64,000 nucleotides of DNA, taken from Gammaproteobacteria bacterium (GTDB lineage: Bacteria > Pseudomonadota > Gammaproteobacteria > Acidiferrobacterales > SZUA-150). Location: the NCBI GenBank assembly GCA_029880545.1, contig JAOUOD010000003.1:223501-287500 (forward strand), given 5' to 3'. The notes beneath the pieces are model-generated. The model made no database searches. It was not told the DNA's origin and saw only the letters and a program-made list of their open reading frames with translations. Below, one piece after another: positions 51,603 through 60,485 of this stretch. The position numbers and the translations under genes were made by a program. Within the stretch, counting starts at the first letter, position 1; every line of letters begins with the position of its first letter.

Positions 51603-52031
51603 ATGAAAACAGTATCAACCAGACCGCAGGACGTGAAACACGATTGGTACGTGGTGGACGCCACCGATAAGGTGCTCGGCCGCCTGGCTACCGAAATTGC
51701 CCGTCGCCTGCGTGGCAAACACAAGCCTGAATACACGCCGCACGTGGATACCGGCGACTACATTGTTGTGGTCAATGCCAACAAGATTCACGTTACCGGT
51801 AACAAGGAACAGGCCAAGACCTATTACCATCACACCGGCTATATTGGCGGCATCAAGTCCATTACCCTGGACAAGCAGCGTGCCAAGGCTCCGGAGCGAA
51901 TCATTGAATCTGCTGTACGCGGTATGCTGCCCAAGGGTCCCCTGGGTCGCGCCATGTTCCGCAAGCTGCGTGTATACGCAGGTGCCGAGCATGATCATAC
52001 TGCCCAGCAGCCGAAAACCCTCGACATCTAA
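51603..52031 (+). CDS. rplM: 50S ribosomal protein L13
   Basis: Large-subunit ribosomal protein of 142 residues. It starts [20 protein letters not shown] and has [26 protein letters not shown] and the [20 protein letters not shown] motif of L13. The ATG at 51603 is taken as start although the frame is open for 270 bases upstream; only this start matches the family. It is followed by rpsI after 21 bases, the usual pairing. Confidence 0.98.
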   Translation: MKTVSTRPQDVKHDWYVVDATDKVLGRLATEIARRLRGKHKPEYTPHVDTGDYIVVVNANKIHVTGNKEQAKTYYHHTGYIGGIKSITLDKQRAKAPERIIESAVRGMLPKGPLGRAMFRKLRVYAGAEHDHTAQQPKTLDI

Positions 52032-52052
52032 GGGATCCCAAAGGGTAAATCC

Positions 52053-52445
52053 ATGGCAGATAACCAATATTACGGCACTGGCCGACGCAAATCCTCCACC
52101 GCGCGTGTGTACCTGCGTCCAGGTTCAGGCAATATCACGATCAACAAACGCACGTTGGAAGAATACTTCGGTCGCGAAACTTCCCGCATGATCGTGCGTC
52201 AGCCGCTGGTCACCACAAACCTGAAAGACAAGTTTGATATTCTGGTGAACGTCAATGGCGGTGGCCCTAATGGCCAGGCCGGCGCGATACGCCACGGCAT
52301 CACCCGCGCACTGATGGAATACGACGAAGCCCTGCGTAGCGCACTTCGCAAGGCCGGCTTTGTTACCCGCGATGCGCGTGAGGTGGAACGCAAGAAAGTC
52401 GGCCTGCACAAGGCTCGCAAGCGTCCGCAATACTCCAAGCGCTAA
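52053..52445 (+). CDS. rpsI: 30S ribosomal protein S9
   Basis: Small-subunit ribosomal protein of 130 residues with [21 protein letters not shown] at the N terminus (the GTGRRK motif), [20 protein letters not shown] and the basic C-terminal tail ending [13 protein letters not shown] (RKRPQYSKR), which contacts tRNA in the P site. Terminator at 52474-52495. Confidence 0.98.
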   Translation: MADNQYYGTGRRKSSTARVYLRPGSGNITINKRTLEEYFGRETSRMIVRQPLVTTNLKDKFDILVNVNGGGPNGQAGAIRHGITRALMEYDEALRSALRKAGFVTRDAREVERKKVGLHKARKRPQYSKR

Positions 52446-52473
52446 GCTCGGGCGCCATACTCAGTATTACCTG

Positions 52474-52495
52474 CCGCCCTTTCCAGGGCGGTTTT
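52474..52495 (+). terminator. Rho-independent terminator after rpsI
   Basis: A 7-bp GC-rich stem (52474-52480 with 52485-52491), TTCC loop and four T, 28 bases after the rpsI stop. Confidence 0.85.
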
Positions 52496-52511
52496 GGTTT
52501 CTGAACAGTTT

Positions 52512-52585
52512 TGGGGAATCGTCTAACGGCAGGACAGCGGACTCTGACTCCGTCAATCTAGGTTCGAATCCTAGTTCCCCAGCCA
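52512..52585 (+). tRNA. tRNA-Gln (anticodon CTG)
   Basis: A 74-base cloverleaf: acceptor TGGGGAA pairs with TTCCCCA followed by G and an encoded CCA, the T arm is CTAGG-TTCGAAT-CCTAG, and the anticodon loop CTCTGAC gives CTG. The sequence closely resembles E. coli tRNA-Gln. A 15-bp terminator hairpin begins at the CCA end. Confidence 0.96.
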
Positions 52586-52619
52586 ATATAAAAACCCGCC
52601 TTGAGCGGGTTTTTATATT
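52585..52619 (+). terminator. Terminator after tRNA-Gln (copy A)
   Basis: Perfect 15-bp stem (52585-52599 with 52605-52619) with a CTTGA loop; the right arm holds five T. It overlaps the last base of the tRNA. Confidence 0.88.
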
Positions 52620-52785
52620 GGGGTTGATAACTGGGACGACACCCGGAGTCCGAGACGAGGGTGCGCATGACAAACGCGCCGGCGTTTTATGCGAGCATTG
52701 TGAGAATCCGACCAGAACGAGCTTGCGAGTTCAGGAAGTGCCCAATAAACCCCTGAAAGGGGTTTTAGGGCCTAGTTCCCCAGCC

Positions 52786-52818
52786 AACACAAAACCCGCC
52801 TAGAGCGGGTTTTGTGTT
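52786..52818 (+). terminator. Terminator copy B in the duplicated tRNA-Gln tail
   Basis: Perfect 14-bp stem (52786-52799 with 52805-52818), CTAGA loop. It differs from copy A at several bases, but each change is matched on the other arm, so pairing is kept. Confidence 0.85.
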
Positions 52819-52819
52819 G

Positions 52820-53427
52820 GGGTTGACCGCAGCCAGGATGCCGCCCGGAGCCAAAGACCACGGCGCACATAGTGGAGCGGCTCACGGCGATTCTATGTGA
52901 ATCAGGCTCGACCCTGGAGTCGGGGGTGACGCAAAAAGAACATCGCGCTCTGCGAAAACCGGGACAGAAGCCGCTATAATTTCGAGAAGTCGCTTTGTTG
53001 CGAGCCGCCCGGAAGCATGGGTAGCAGTGCCAATTATTGCGTGGATAGCTCAAAAATATACCGGTTGTACTTGCTGTCGCATGAAATACACAGTTTTTTT
53101 CATTGATGTATTGATGTCGAAGGCTTCAGCTTTGGGGCGATTCCTTGTATTAATCCACCAAAACAATACCTTAAATCCAATAATGCGAAAATCTGAGATG
53201 TTTTCCCTATAATTACCGCTTATTTCAGGCCCTTAGCAACCGCTTATCCATATGCATGTAGCATATATACAACAATTTGACCTTTTGTCGTATATTAGCA
53301 ATTGCTTGTTGTGTTTTACGCAACAGCTGTGTTTAATAGCGGCCGTATTGCAGGAATGCGATGCGACTTAAGTTAACTTGGGTTTTAAAACTGTAACCAT
53401 ATAACTAACCTCATCAGGAGGATTTAC
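52820..53427. other. Long spacer before the porin gene
   Basis: No convincing gene. The first 150 bases continue the GC-rich duplicated tail; from about 53050 the sequence is much more A+T rich. TATAAT hexamers occur at 52975-52980 and 53208-53213 without a good -35 partner. The last 200 bases probably hold the porin promoter and leader; a strong AGGAGG ribosome site ends it. Confidence 0.5.
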
Positions 53428-54648
53428 ATGAACAAGAAGTTACTGACGATGGCTGTTGGTACTGCTCTCGCTATGGGCGCGATGAATGCCAATGCCGAAA
53501 CTACTGCGTACGGTCAGCTGCAAATGGAACTGGCCAGCGTAACTAAAGATATCGATTCCGATAACGTTGGCGTTACCACTGCTGACGGTAACAACAGCGA
53601 CAACCAATCCGGTCTGGACGCTGACGACAACAAGCGCGGCCGTCTGGGCATCAAGGCCTCTGAAGACCTGGGCAATGGCATGACTGGCCTGGCCAAGTTC
53701 GAATGGCAGGTTGATACTTCCAATGCCAATCTTACTGATGGTACTCGCGAAGCCCTGGTTGGTCTGAAGGGCGGTTTCGGTACTATCGAAATCGGTCAGC
53801 TGAAAGGCGCCTACAAGTACACTGGCGGTGTTATGTATGATGCCTTTGTGACCACCTTCCTGGAAGCTCGTGGCAGCAACGGCGCCATGTTGGGTAATGA
53901 CATTCAGACTGGTGAACTGGGCAACAACAAGGCCAAGGCCTGGTTGCAGCACGCTTTCGTTCAGGACGCGCTGAACTACAAGAACAAGTGGGGCATCGTT
54001 TCTCTGTGGGTTACCCTGGGTCTGCAAGGCCTGAACACTGAAACCAGCGACGACCGTAACACCCTGGGCGATATGGCTCTGGCTGTTTCTGTTGGCGACA
54101 AGAACTGGGAAGCCTTTGTTGCCATGGTTGGCAAGGAAGTGCGTAACAACAATGGTGCTGGTACTCTTCAGAACCGCGGCGGCTTCGGCGCTACCAAGAT
54201 TGGCGGCAAGTTCAAGTTCGGCGGTGGCAGCATGAGCCATACCATCAAGCTGCAGCTGGAATCTTTCGCGCTGATCGGTGACGAACAGGTTGATATCGAC
54301 ACTGGCAATGCTACCTTCGGTTCCGCGACTGCCGCTGTTATTGATGATGAGATGACTGGTTCGGCCACCTTCTTAGGTTACGATCTGGGTCTGGGTAACA
54401 CCACCATCACTCTGCAGGCTGGTAACAGCGTACAGAGCCTGGACAACCAGGACGGCACCACTGCTGGCGACTACGACCGCACCCGCACTTACACTGCGCT
54501 GGGCGTGACTCACAAGTTCAGCAAGCAGACTCGCGTGTTTGCCGGTTTCCGTACCACGGTTCAGGAAACTGACAACCTGCCAGTTGGCGCCGCTGATCCT
54601 ACGCTTACTACCTCTGTGGTCAGTGTAGGCCTGCGCAAAGACTTCTAA
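53428..54648 (+). CDS. Gram-negative porin
   Basis: Outer-membrane diffusion channel, 406 residues. It starts with a signal peptide (about 1-23, ending NANA-E) and continues with ETTAYGQLQMELASV, DNKRGRLGIKASEDLGNGMTGLAKFEWQV, EALVGLKGGFGTIEIGQLKGAYKY, a typical general porin pattern of the Gram-negative porin-4 type. It ends with a Phe (LRKDF), the usual C-terminal residue recognised by the outer-membrane insertion machinery. AGGAGG precedes the ATG at 7 bases and a strong terminator follows. Codon use is biased toward frequent codons, so it is probably highly expressed. Confidence 0.95.
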   Translation: MNKKLLTMAVGTALAMGAMNANAETTAYGQLQMELASVTKDIDSDNVGVTTADGNNSDNQSGLDADDNKRGRLGIKASEDLGNGMTGLAKFEWQVDTSNANLTDGTREALVGLKGGFGTIEIGQLKGAYKYTGGVMYDAFVTTFLEARGSNGAMLGNDIQTGELGNNKAKAWLQHAFVQDALNYKNKWGIVSLWVTLGLQGLNTETSDDRNTLGDMALAVSVGDKNWEAFVAMVGKEVRNNNGAGTLQNRGGFGATKIGGKFKFGGGSMSHTIKLQLESFALIGDEQVDIDTGNATFGSATAAVIDDEMTGSATFLGYDLGLGNTTITLQAGNSVQSLDNQDGTTAGDYDRTRTYTALGVTHKFSKQTRVFAGFRTTVQETDNLPVGAADPTLTTSVVSVGLRKDF

Positions 54649-54672
54649 TCGAGTTCTCGATAGGAAGACGGA

Positions 54673-54700
54673 ACGGGGTGCTTCGGCACCCCGTTTTTTT
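54673..54700 (+). terminator. Rho-independent terminator after the porin gene
   Basis: Perfect 9-bp stem (54673-54681 with 54686-54694) closed by a TTCG tetraloop and followed by T residues, 24 bases after the stop. Confidence 0.93.
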
Positions 54701-54854
54701 GCATCCCCGGTCATGGCGCAATAAGTGGAATCCAGTGTTGCACCGCTGATGCGAACTTCTCCGGTTCGCTTCGACAGGCCGGAATTTGCGCTTGTCCCTT
54801 GTTTCCCTTTCTATGCTACAGTTCCGCCAAAATCATCATGAGATCCGAGCTGGC

Positions 54855-55898
54855 ATGATAAAAGCAGGCATTATCGGTGGCACCGGCTATACCGGGGTTG
54901 AGTTGTTACGCTTATTGGCGGTGCATCCTGAAGTCAGTCTTCAGTTGATTACCTCTCGCGGAGAAGTGGGCAGGCCAGTAGCTGACTTATTCCCGAGTTT
55001 GCGTGGTCACGTGGACCTGGTGTTTTCAGAACCCGATACTGAAAAACTGGCTCAGTGCGACGTCGTATTTTCGGCGACGCCCAATGGCATCGCCATGCAG
55101 CATGCGCCGGACTTGCTGGCTGCCGGCACCCGCGTAATTGATCTGGCCGCGGATTTTCGAATCAAGCATGTGCCGACCTGGGAAAAGTGGTATGGAATGA
55201 GCCACGCTTGCCCGGAACTGGTTGAGGAAGCGGTGTACGGCTTGCCCGAGATCAATCGCGAAAAAATTCGCCAAGCCAGGCTGGTAGCGAATCCCGGTTG
55301 CTACCCTACGGCGGTACAGCTTGGATTCATGCCTTTGATTGAGGCAGGACTGGTAGATACAGACTCTCTGGTTGCTGATGCCAAGTCCGGCGTATCCGGA
55401 GCCGGCCGTGGCGCCAATGTCGGAACCTTGTTGGCGGAAGCCGGTGACAGCTTCAAGGCCTACGCGGTTCCGGGTCACAGGCACTTGCCTGAAATTCGCC
55501 AGGGCCTTGCCATCATGCACGGTGCTGATGTGGGCCTCACGTTTGTGCCCCATCTGGTACCAATGATTCGGGGTATTCATGCAACCTTGTATGGCCGGAT
55601 CAAGCCGGGTACAGACATCAGTATTGCCGAGTTGCAAACCTTGTACGAGAAACGCTATGCCATTGAACGTTTTGTTGATGTGTTGCCGGCAGGCAGTCAT
55701 CCCGAGACCCGTTCGGTTCGAGCAATCAATACCTGCAGAATTGCGATTCATCGTCCACAAGGTGCTGACACGTTGGTAGTGTTATCCGTAATTGATAACC
55801 TGGTGAAAGGTGCAGCCGGCCAGGCAGTGCAGAATATGAACATCATGTTTGGTGTTAACGAAACCATGGGGCTTGATCAGCCCGCAGTGCTGCCTTGA
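54855..55898 (+). CDS. argC: N-acetyl-gamma-glutamyl-phosphate reductase
   Basis: Third enzyme of arginine synthesis; it reduces N-acetylglutamyl phosphate to the semialdehyde with NADPH. The 347-residue protein has the nucleotide motif [14 protein letters not shown] (about 8-21), the active-site Cys in ANPGCYPTA (about 151), SGVSGAGRG and the HRHLPEI His. The ATG at 54855 starts directly at [13 protein letters not shown]; the frame is open for 69 bases upstream. It is followed by the DUF6776-like and bactofilin genes, an order also seen in P. aeruginosa. Confidence 0.97.
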   Translation: MIKAGIIGGTGYTGVELLRLLAVHPEVSLQLITSRGEVGRPVADLFPSLRGHVDLVFSEPDTEKLAQCDVVFSATPNGIAMQHAPDLLAAGTRVIDLAADFRIKHVPTWEKWYGMSHACPELVEEAVYGLPEINREKIRQARLVANPGCYPTAVQLGFMPLIEAGLVDTDSLVADAKSGVSGAGRGANVGTLLAEAGDSFKAYAVPGHRHLPEIRQGLAIMHGADVGLTFVPHLVPMIRGIHATLYGRIKPGTDISIAELQTLYEKRYAIERFVDVLPAGSHPETRSVRAINTCRIAIHRPQGADTLVVLSVIDNLVKGAAGQAVQNMNIMFGVNETMGLDQPAVLP

Positions 55899-56062
55899 TT
55901 CGAACCCGTTGCTGCTCGTCCGGTTTCCCGGGTGCGCCGATGATCGAGAGATTGTGAGGGATGGCTGGTCAGCCACTGATCAAACGGATCAATGCATCGG
56001 GTTTGTCTGTTGACGCCCGGGAGTTATACTTGGAAAACAGCAAGAAGTAAGCCGAAGTTAAA

Positions 56063-56776
56063 ATGTTTCAGAAAAATCGTACCAGTGAAATGATCGTAAA
56101 ACCGGCATGGTCACCCAAAGCCAAAATGACCATAGCTGGCATTGTTGCCTTGGTTGTCGTGTTAGGTGGAACCGGGCTATATAACTATGGCCTGAACACC
56201 GCCGGGTTTAAAAAAATGCTTGCGAACCAGCAGGTGTCAAGCCTGGAGTCTCGTGTAACCGCGCTGCAGGAGGAAAATCAGGATCTTCGTGATGCCCTGG
56301 CTCGCGCCGAGCGCACTTTGCAAATGGATCAGACGGCGTACCAGGAGCTGGAAGGCACCTTGGCAGGCTCTTCCGGGGAAATTGCCAAGCTGCGGGAAGA
56401 GCTGAATTTTTATCGAAACATCATTTCACCACCCAACAAAAAGGGTGGTTTGCGAATCCAGAGCATGAAGCTGGAGCCGACGCGGAAAAACGGCGAATTC
56501 AGTTACAAGCTGGTTCTTATTCAGGCGCTCACTCATGAGCAAACCATCCGGGGCGACGCCAAGTTTGAAGTAACCGGAATGCAGGCAGGAAAAACGGCCA
56601 CCATAAGCTTTCCGGAATCCAAGCCAATTGATGTGAACTTCCGTTACTTTCAGGATGTTGAGGGCAAGTTGGCATTACCCGGCAATTTTGAACCCAGGCA
56701 AATCAGGGTGCAGGTGACTACCCGTGGCCGCAACGCCCAAACCGTTGAAGCAGTCTACACTTGGCCGCGCGCCTGA
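56063..56776 (+). CDS. DUF6776-like membrane-anchored coiled-coil protein
   Basis: A 237-residue protein with a single membrane segment at about 22-43, a coiled coil at about 55-118 (heptads such as LESRVTALQEENQDLRDAL) and a C-terminal beta-rich domain with GGLRIQSMKLEP and FRYFQDVEGKLALPGNFEP. It matches the hypothetical proteins (DUF6776 type) located beside argC and bactofilin in many gammaproteobacteria. The function is unknown; a link to cell shape or the bactofilin is possible by neighbourhood. It is 20 bases ahead of the bactofilin gene. Confidence 0.8.
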   Translation: MFQKNRTSEMIVKPAWSPKAKMTIAGIVALVVVLGGTGLYNYGLNTAGFKKMLANQQVSSLESRVTALQEENQDLRDALARAERTLQMDQTAYQELEGTLAGSSGEIAKLREELNFYRNIISPPNKKGGLRIQSMKLEPTRKNGEFSYKLVLIQALTHEQTIRGDAKFEVTGMQAGKTATISFPESKPIDVNFRYFQDVEGKLALPGNFEPRQIRVQVTTRGRNAQTVEAVYTWPRA

Positions 56777-56796
56777 CTACCCAATTAGGAGACAGC

Positions 56797-57216
56797 ATGA
56801 AAAAGCAGAACGACAAACCGTGTAACACTATTGATACGCTGATTGGTGTCAATACCGAAATCAAGGGCGATATCAGCTTTAATGGCGGATTGCGTGTTGA
56901 TGGCAAGGTTATTGGCAATATTCTGGCAGGCAATGACAAGAGCAGCACCCTGGTGCTGAGTGAGCATGCGCTGGTGAAGGGCAATATCGCGGTCCCGCAC
57001 CTGGTGATAAATGGCCGTATTGAGGGTAATGTTTCCGGTGCTGAAAGTATCGAATTGCAGGCGCAGGCCGAGATCGTCGGCGATGTTCACTACCGAATGA
57101 TCGAAATGGCCCTGGGGGCCAGCGTCAACGGCAACCTGGTTCGAGACGATTCCGAAACCAGGAGCTCGGTCACTCCCCTGAAAACAGTAGCCGGGGGAGC
57201 GGAAGACGACAATTAG
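56797..57216 (+). CDS. Bactofilin family protein
   Basis: Polymer-forming cytoskeletal protein of 139 residues. It has the bactofilin core of repeated short beta strands, for example TLIGVNTEIKGDISFNGGLRVDGKVIGNI and LVLSEHALVKGNI, then INGRIEGNVSGAESIELQAQAEIVGDVHY, forming a right-handed beta helix, with short unstructured ends. TAGGAGAC precedes the ATG. Bactofilins bind membranes and help in cell shape or peptidoglycan placement; an M23 peptidase gene lies 1.7 kb downstream. Confidence 0.92.
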   Translation: MKKQNDKPCNTIDTLIGVNTEIKGDISFNGGLRVDGKVIGNILAGNDKSSTLVLSEHALVKGNIAVPHLVINGRIEGNVSGAESIELQAQAEIVGDVHYRMIEMALGASVNGNLVRDDSETRSSVTPLKTVAGGAEDDN

Positions 57217-57377
57217 CGTTGTCGTTGGCCGACAAAAGCCTGACTTATTTGCTCAAGTATTAAAACCTGCTAATATTGCCCCGTTGCAGCGTGGGATCGA
57301 TGGCCGGAGGCAGTGCTTCCGGGCTCCCTGTTGCGGGTTCAATCCGGTTTCCGGAAAGCATATTGAGGGTAGTGAAG

Positions 57378-57722
57378 ATGAGCGAAACAATGGCCGATCC
57401 ATTGGTGTTTACTGACGCGGCAGCCAACAAGGTCAGGCAGTTGATTGAGGAAGAGGGAAACCCCAATCTGAAGCTGCGTGTTTACATTCAGGGTGGCGGC
57501 TGTTCAGGATTCCAGTACGGATTCACTTTTGATGAAACGGTTGCCGAGGGTGATACCAGCGTGATCACCAACGAGGTCACCATGTTGGTGGACCCGATGA
57601 GCATGCAATACCTGATGGGCGCAGAGATTGATTACAAGGAAGATCTTCAGGGTGCCCAGTTTATCGTAAAAAATCCCAACGCCTCGACAACCTGTGGCTG
57701 CGGATCATCGTTTGGCGTGTAG
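57378..57722 (+). CDS. erpA: Iron-sulfur cluster insertion protein ErpA
   Basis: A-type carrier that delivers iron-sulfur clusters to target proteins such as IspG. The 114-residue product has [17 protein letters not shown] and the C-terminal CGCG pair in [10 protein letters not shown], giving the three cluster cysteines. The N terminus [19 protein letters not shown] fits ErpA rather than IscA. The ATG at 57378 is chosen as the frame is open upstream. A terminator follows at 57748-57773. In this window many client-type iron-sulfur proteins occur. Confidence 0.96.
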   Translation: MSETMADPLVFTDAAANKVRQLIEEEGNPNLKLRVYIQGGGCSGFQYGFTFDETVAEGDTSVITNEVTMLVDPMSMQYLMGAEIDYKEDLQGAQFIVKNPNASTTCGCGSSFGV

Positions 57723-57747
57723 CGAAAAATAAACGGGTGACATCAGG

Positions 57748-57773
57748 AGTCGCGATAACCTCGCGGCTTTTTT
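57748..57773 (+). terminator. Rho-independent terminator after erpA
   Basis: A 7-bp stem (57748-57754 with 57762-57768, one G-T pair) followed by six T. It stands between erpA and the convergent anmK. Confidence 0.8.
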
Positions 57774-57799
57774 GTTTATCTTCAATGTGTCTGCGTTTG

Positions 57800-58912
57800 T
57801 TACACCGGATCGGGTTGGTGAACCTGTCCCAGGATAACCGCCTGTTTTGCGCCGGTGACTGATGGAATATTTCCCGGGCGACCGGCGAGCGTTTCCCGGG
57901 CCAGCCAGGCAAACGCTGCTGCTTCCACCCAGTTCGGATCCAGGCCCAGCGCCATGGTGGTATCTACCGGAATATCTCCCATATGAACCTGTAATTGCCG
58001 CATCACCGCTTTGTTATGAGCACCGCCTCCGCAAACGTAAACCCGTTCCGTGTCGTGGTGCTGACTGTGTATTGCTTGCGTGATACTTCGTACCGTCAGT
58101 TGAAGCAGGCTTGCCTGGACCACCGCGGGCTCCAGTGATCGGTTGAATTGCTCCAGTGTGTCGTGCAGCCACGGAAGATTGAAATACTCACGGCCGGTGC
58201 TCTTGGGAGGTGCCATCTTGAAATAGGCATCATCCAGCATCAGTGCGATCAGGTCTTCGTCGGCAGCAGCGTCTTGCGCCCAGGTGCCGTCTCGATCAAA
58301 GGGTTGCTGCCGGTGCGTTTCGATCCAGCGATCCATAAGGGTGTTGCCGGGGCCGGTATCGGAACCGCCGAGAATATGGCCCCCGGTATCAAGCAGTGAG
58401 ATATTGGCAATACCCCCTATATTGAGAATGACGCAGGCCTTTCCTGTCTCACCCGCGAGCCAGCCATGAAACGCAGGTGCCAGCGGCGCTCCTTGTCCAC
58501 CCGCCAGAATATCGGCAGTTCGAAAATCGTAAACAGTGGTAATGCCAGTGCGATTCCCGATGATGCTGCCATCACCAATCTGCAAACTGTAAGGCGGATC
58601 AGCATTGGGCGCGTGATGCACAGTCTGGCCGTGAGAGCCAATAGCGTGAATAACGGATGGATCGACTCCGGACTGACTGAGAAGTTCCAGTGCCGCGTCA
58701 GCAAACGCTTCACCGATTTCGAAATCCAGGTCTATGACCTGGTCACGGGTCAGTTGCGTCTGCTTGCAGGCCGTGTGTATCCGGGCCTTGAGTGAAGCGG
58801 AATAGTCCGTAGAGGAGGCCGCGATTACCACCTGGTCACGCTGGTCAAAATCGACTATCGCTGCATCGATGCCGTCGACGCTGGTTCCGGACATGAGGCC
58901 AAGATAGTACAC
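57800..58912 (-). CDS. anmK: Anhydro-N-acetylmuramic acid kinase
   Basis: Converts 1,6-anhydro-MurNAc to MurNAc 6-phosphate in peptidoglycan recycling. The 370-residue protein starts YYLGLMSGTSVDGIDAAIVDF, the family N terminus, and has IGSHGQTVHHAP, NIGGIANISLL, DTGPGNTLMDRW and CGGGAHNKAVMRQL. It is convergent with erpA and lies 13 bases after the M23 peptidase gene on the minus strand, so the two may be co-transcribed; both act on cell wall metabolism. Confidence 0.96.
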   Translation of the reverse strand: MYYLGLMSGTSVDGIDAAIVDFDQRDQVVIAASSTDYSASLKARIHTACKQTQLTRDQVIDLDFEIGEAFADAALELLSQSGVDPSVIHAIGSHGQTVHHAPNADPPYSLQIGDGSIIGNRTGITTVYDFRTADILAGGQGAPLAPAFHGWLAGETGKACVILNIGGIANISLLDTGGHILGGSDTGPGNTLMDRWIETHRQQPFDRDGTWAQDAAADEDLIALMLDDAYFKMAPPKSTGREYFNLPWLHDTLEQFNRSLEPAVVQASLLQLTVRSITQAIHSQHHDTERVYVCGGGAHNKAVMRQLQVHMGDIPVDTTMALGLDPNWVEAAAFAWLARETLAGRPGNIPSVTGAKQAVILGQVHQPDPV

Positions 58913-58925
58913 AGCGTTTAGTAGC

Positions 58926-60317
58926 CTAGTCAGCGTTGGCGAGGCGAGTGTTGCCTGTCAACACATCCAGTTGTGCAGTCAGTGTCCGGGCCTTGGCCTG
59001 AAACGACTCACGTAGCGCTGCGTGAATGGGTTCTGACTTGGGGAAGCTGTAGTTGAGCGGGTTGTGGTGCTGATTGTTGACGCGGAATTCATAATGCAGG
59101 TGAGGGCCACTGGCCAGCCCGGTTTTGCCGACTCGGCCGATGAGTTGTCCCTGTTTCACCGAAACGCCTTTACGCATGTTTCGTTCAAATCGGGACATGT
59201 GGGCGTACAAGGTGCTGTATCGACTGCCGTGTCGAACAATGATTGTGCGTCCGTAGCCGCCTTTCCATCCGGCAAATACCACGGTACCGTTTGCGGTGCT
59301 GCGCACCGGGGTGCCGGTGGGTGCTGCGTAGTCTACACCCTTGTGGGCGCGCCATCGTTTCAGCACGGGATGAAAGCGCTTGCGTGTGAACCTTGAGCTG
59401 ATTCGGCTGAATTTGACCGGCGAACGCAGAAATGTGCGCCGTAAACTGTGACCATCCGGTGTGTAGTAGCCTATTAGACCATTGGCGTCCTTGTGGGAAA
59501 TGGCCCGGTATGCCTGTCCCTGGTTAATGTATTCGGCAGCCAGCACGTTGCCCGTGCCCACATGAACGCCATCGCGGAACAGCATTTCATATACCAGTGC
59601 GAATCGGTCACCTTCGCGAACATCCAGGGCAAAATCGATATCCCAGCCAAACATTTCGACCATTTGTGCGATCAGGCGATCATCAAGCCCGGCGTCCTGG
59701 CCGGCCATGTAAAGTGAATGATCAATTACCCCGGTTGCATAACCCGGGCGCACTTCGATATCCAGTGTCTCGCGGGACAGCTTGAAAGTGTCCCCATCCC
59801 GGGAGAGGGTTAGTCGGGAATCCAGCGAGGCAGGGTAGATCAGGCGATGAAGCTCGTTCCCGTCTAGTTGCAGTGTCAGCGTCTGCCCCTGGCGGAGGCT
59901 GCGGAAGTCCCTAATTTTTAGCGATGAAATGGCGCCCAGGTCGGCCGGGCTGACATTGTGGCGTCGCAAGGCATGAATCAGCGTATCGTTTCGGCGAATC
60001 GTTGCCGTCTCCAACCGCAGGTTACTGACCTGTTGCTGACGAATTTGACCCTTGGTCTGTGGCAATTGCGGATCGAGAACAAACTCTGTTTTTGATCCGT
60101 CCGGGTTGGCAATACTGACCAGGCTGAGCGCGGCTCCAGGGCTTGCCGCGTCGGCATTCATATCCCCGGTATTTGAATCCGAATTATGAATGTTGGCCAA
60201 TGCAGCGGAAGCGATGCCTGCCGCCAACAATAGCCACAGGCTGCGATGGCGCAGTTGCCGTTGTCGCGCCATGCGTCTTAACTGGGCCAAGCGTAACTTG
60301 ACAGTGTTGTTATTCAA
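58926..60317 (-). CDS. M23 family metallopeptidase (MepM/YebA-like)
   Basis: Periplasmic peptidoglycan endopeptidase. A signal anchor lies near the N terminus (WLLLAAGIASAALA), then an OapA/LysM-like region with ETATIRRNDTLIHALRRHN, and a C-terminal LytM domain with the zinc ligands in HKGVDYAAPTGTPV (His and Asp), LYAHMSRF and HLHYEFR. The start is uncertain: a TTG at 60317 has AAGGGG upstream; a TTG at 60404 and the ATG at 60272 are alternatives. It is divergent from tyrS and upstream of anmK, the order known in P. aeruginosa. Length 463 is usual. Confidence 0.93.
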   Translation of the reverse strand: MNNNTVKLRLAQLRRMARQRQLRHRSLWLLLAAGIASAALANIHNSDSNTGDMNADAASPGAALSLVSIANPDGSKTEFVLDPQLPQTKGQIRQQQVSNLRLETATIRRNDTLIHALRRHNVSPADLGAISSLKIRDFRSLRQGQTLTLQLDGNELHRLIYPASLDSRLTLSRDGDTFKLSRETLDIEVRPGYATGVIDHSLYMAGQDAGLDDRLIAQMVEMFGWDIDFALDVREGDRFALVYEMLFRDGVHVGTGNVLAAEYINQGQAYRAISHKDANGLIGYYTPDGHSLRRTFLRSPVKFSRISSRFTRKRFHPVLKRWRAHKGVDYAAPTGTPVRSTANGTVVFAGWKGGYGRTIIVRHGSRYSTLYAHMSRFERNMRKGVSVKQGQLIGRVGKTGLASGPHLHYEFRVNNQHHNPLNYSFPKSEPIHAALRESFQAKARTLTAQLDVLTGNTRLANAD

Positions 60318-60485
60318 GGGTGTTATGCCCCTTATCTGTATTATTTTATTAAGTTTATCTGTAAACTCACTGATTTGTAAGTACTTTATTTGCGATAATA
60401 CCAAATTTCAGCCCAGACGGGAATGCTGCTCCGACAAGGTGGCTGTGATACCCTTCGCGCGGTTTTTTCAGGATTCAGGATTGTC

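Larger units (their letters stand above)
52570..52872 (+). repeat. Tandem diverged duplication of the tRNA-Gln 3' end and its terminator
   Basis: The last 16 bases of the tRNA (52570-52585) recur exactly at 52771-52786. Both copies are followed by a perfect terminator hairpin, then GGGTTGA and, further on, a CCCGGAG and a GGxGCGCA stretch at matching places. The copies are offset by 201 bases. The second copy lacks the 5' part of the tRNA; in its place an 8-bp hairpin lies at 52747-52765. Confidence 0.8.

Noticed and set aside
52467..52673. Minus-strand frame across tRNA-Gln translating to GFEPRLTESESAVLPLDD-like sequence
   Set aside because: This is a well-known false protein that arises from the antisense of tRNA genes; the tRNA itself explains the sequence.
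52971..53213. TATAAT hexamers in the porin upstream spacer as promoters
   Set aside because: Neither has a recognisable -35 element at 15-19 bases; in an A+T-rich stretch such hexamers arise by chance.
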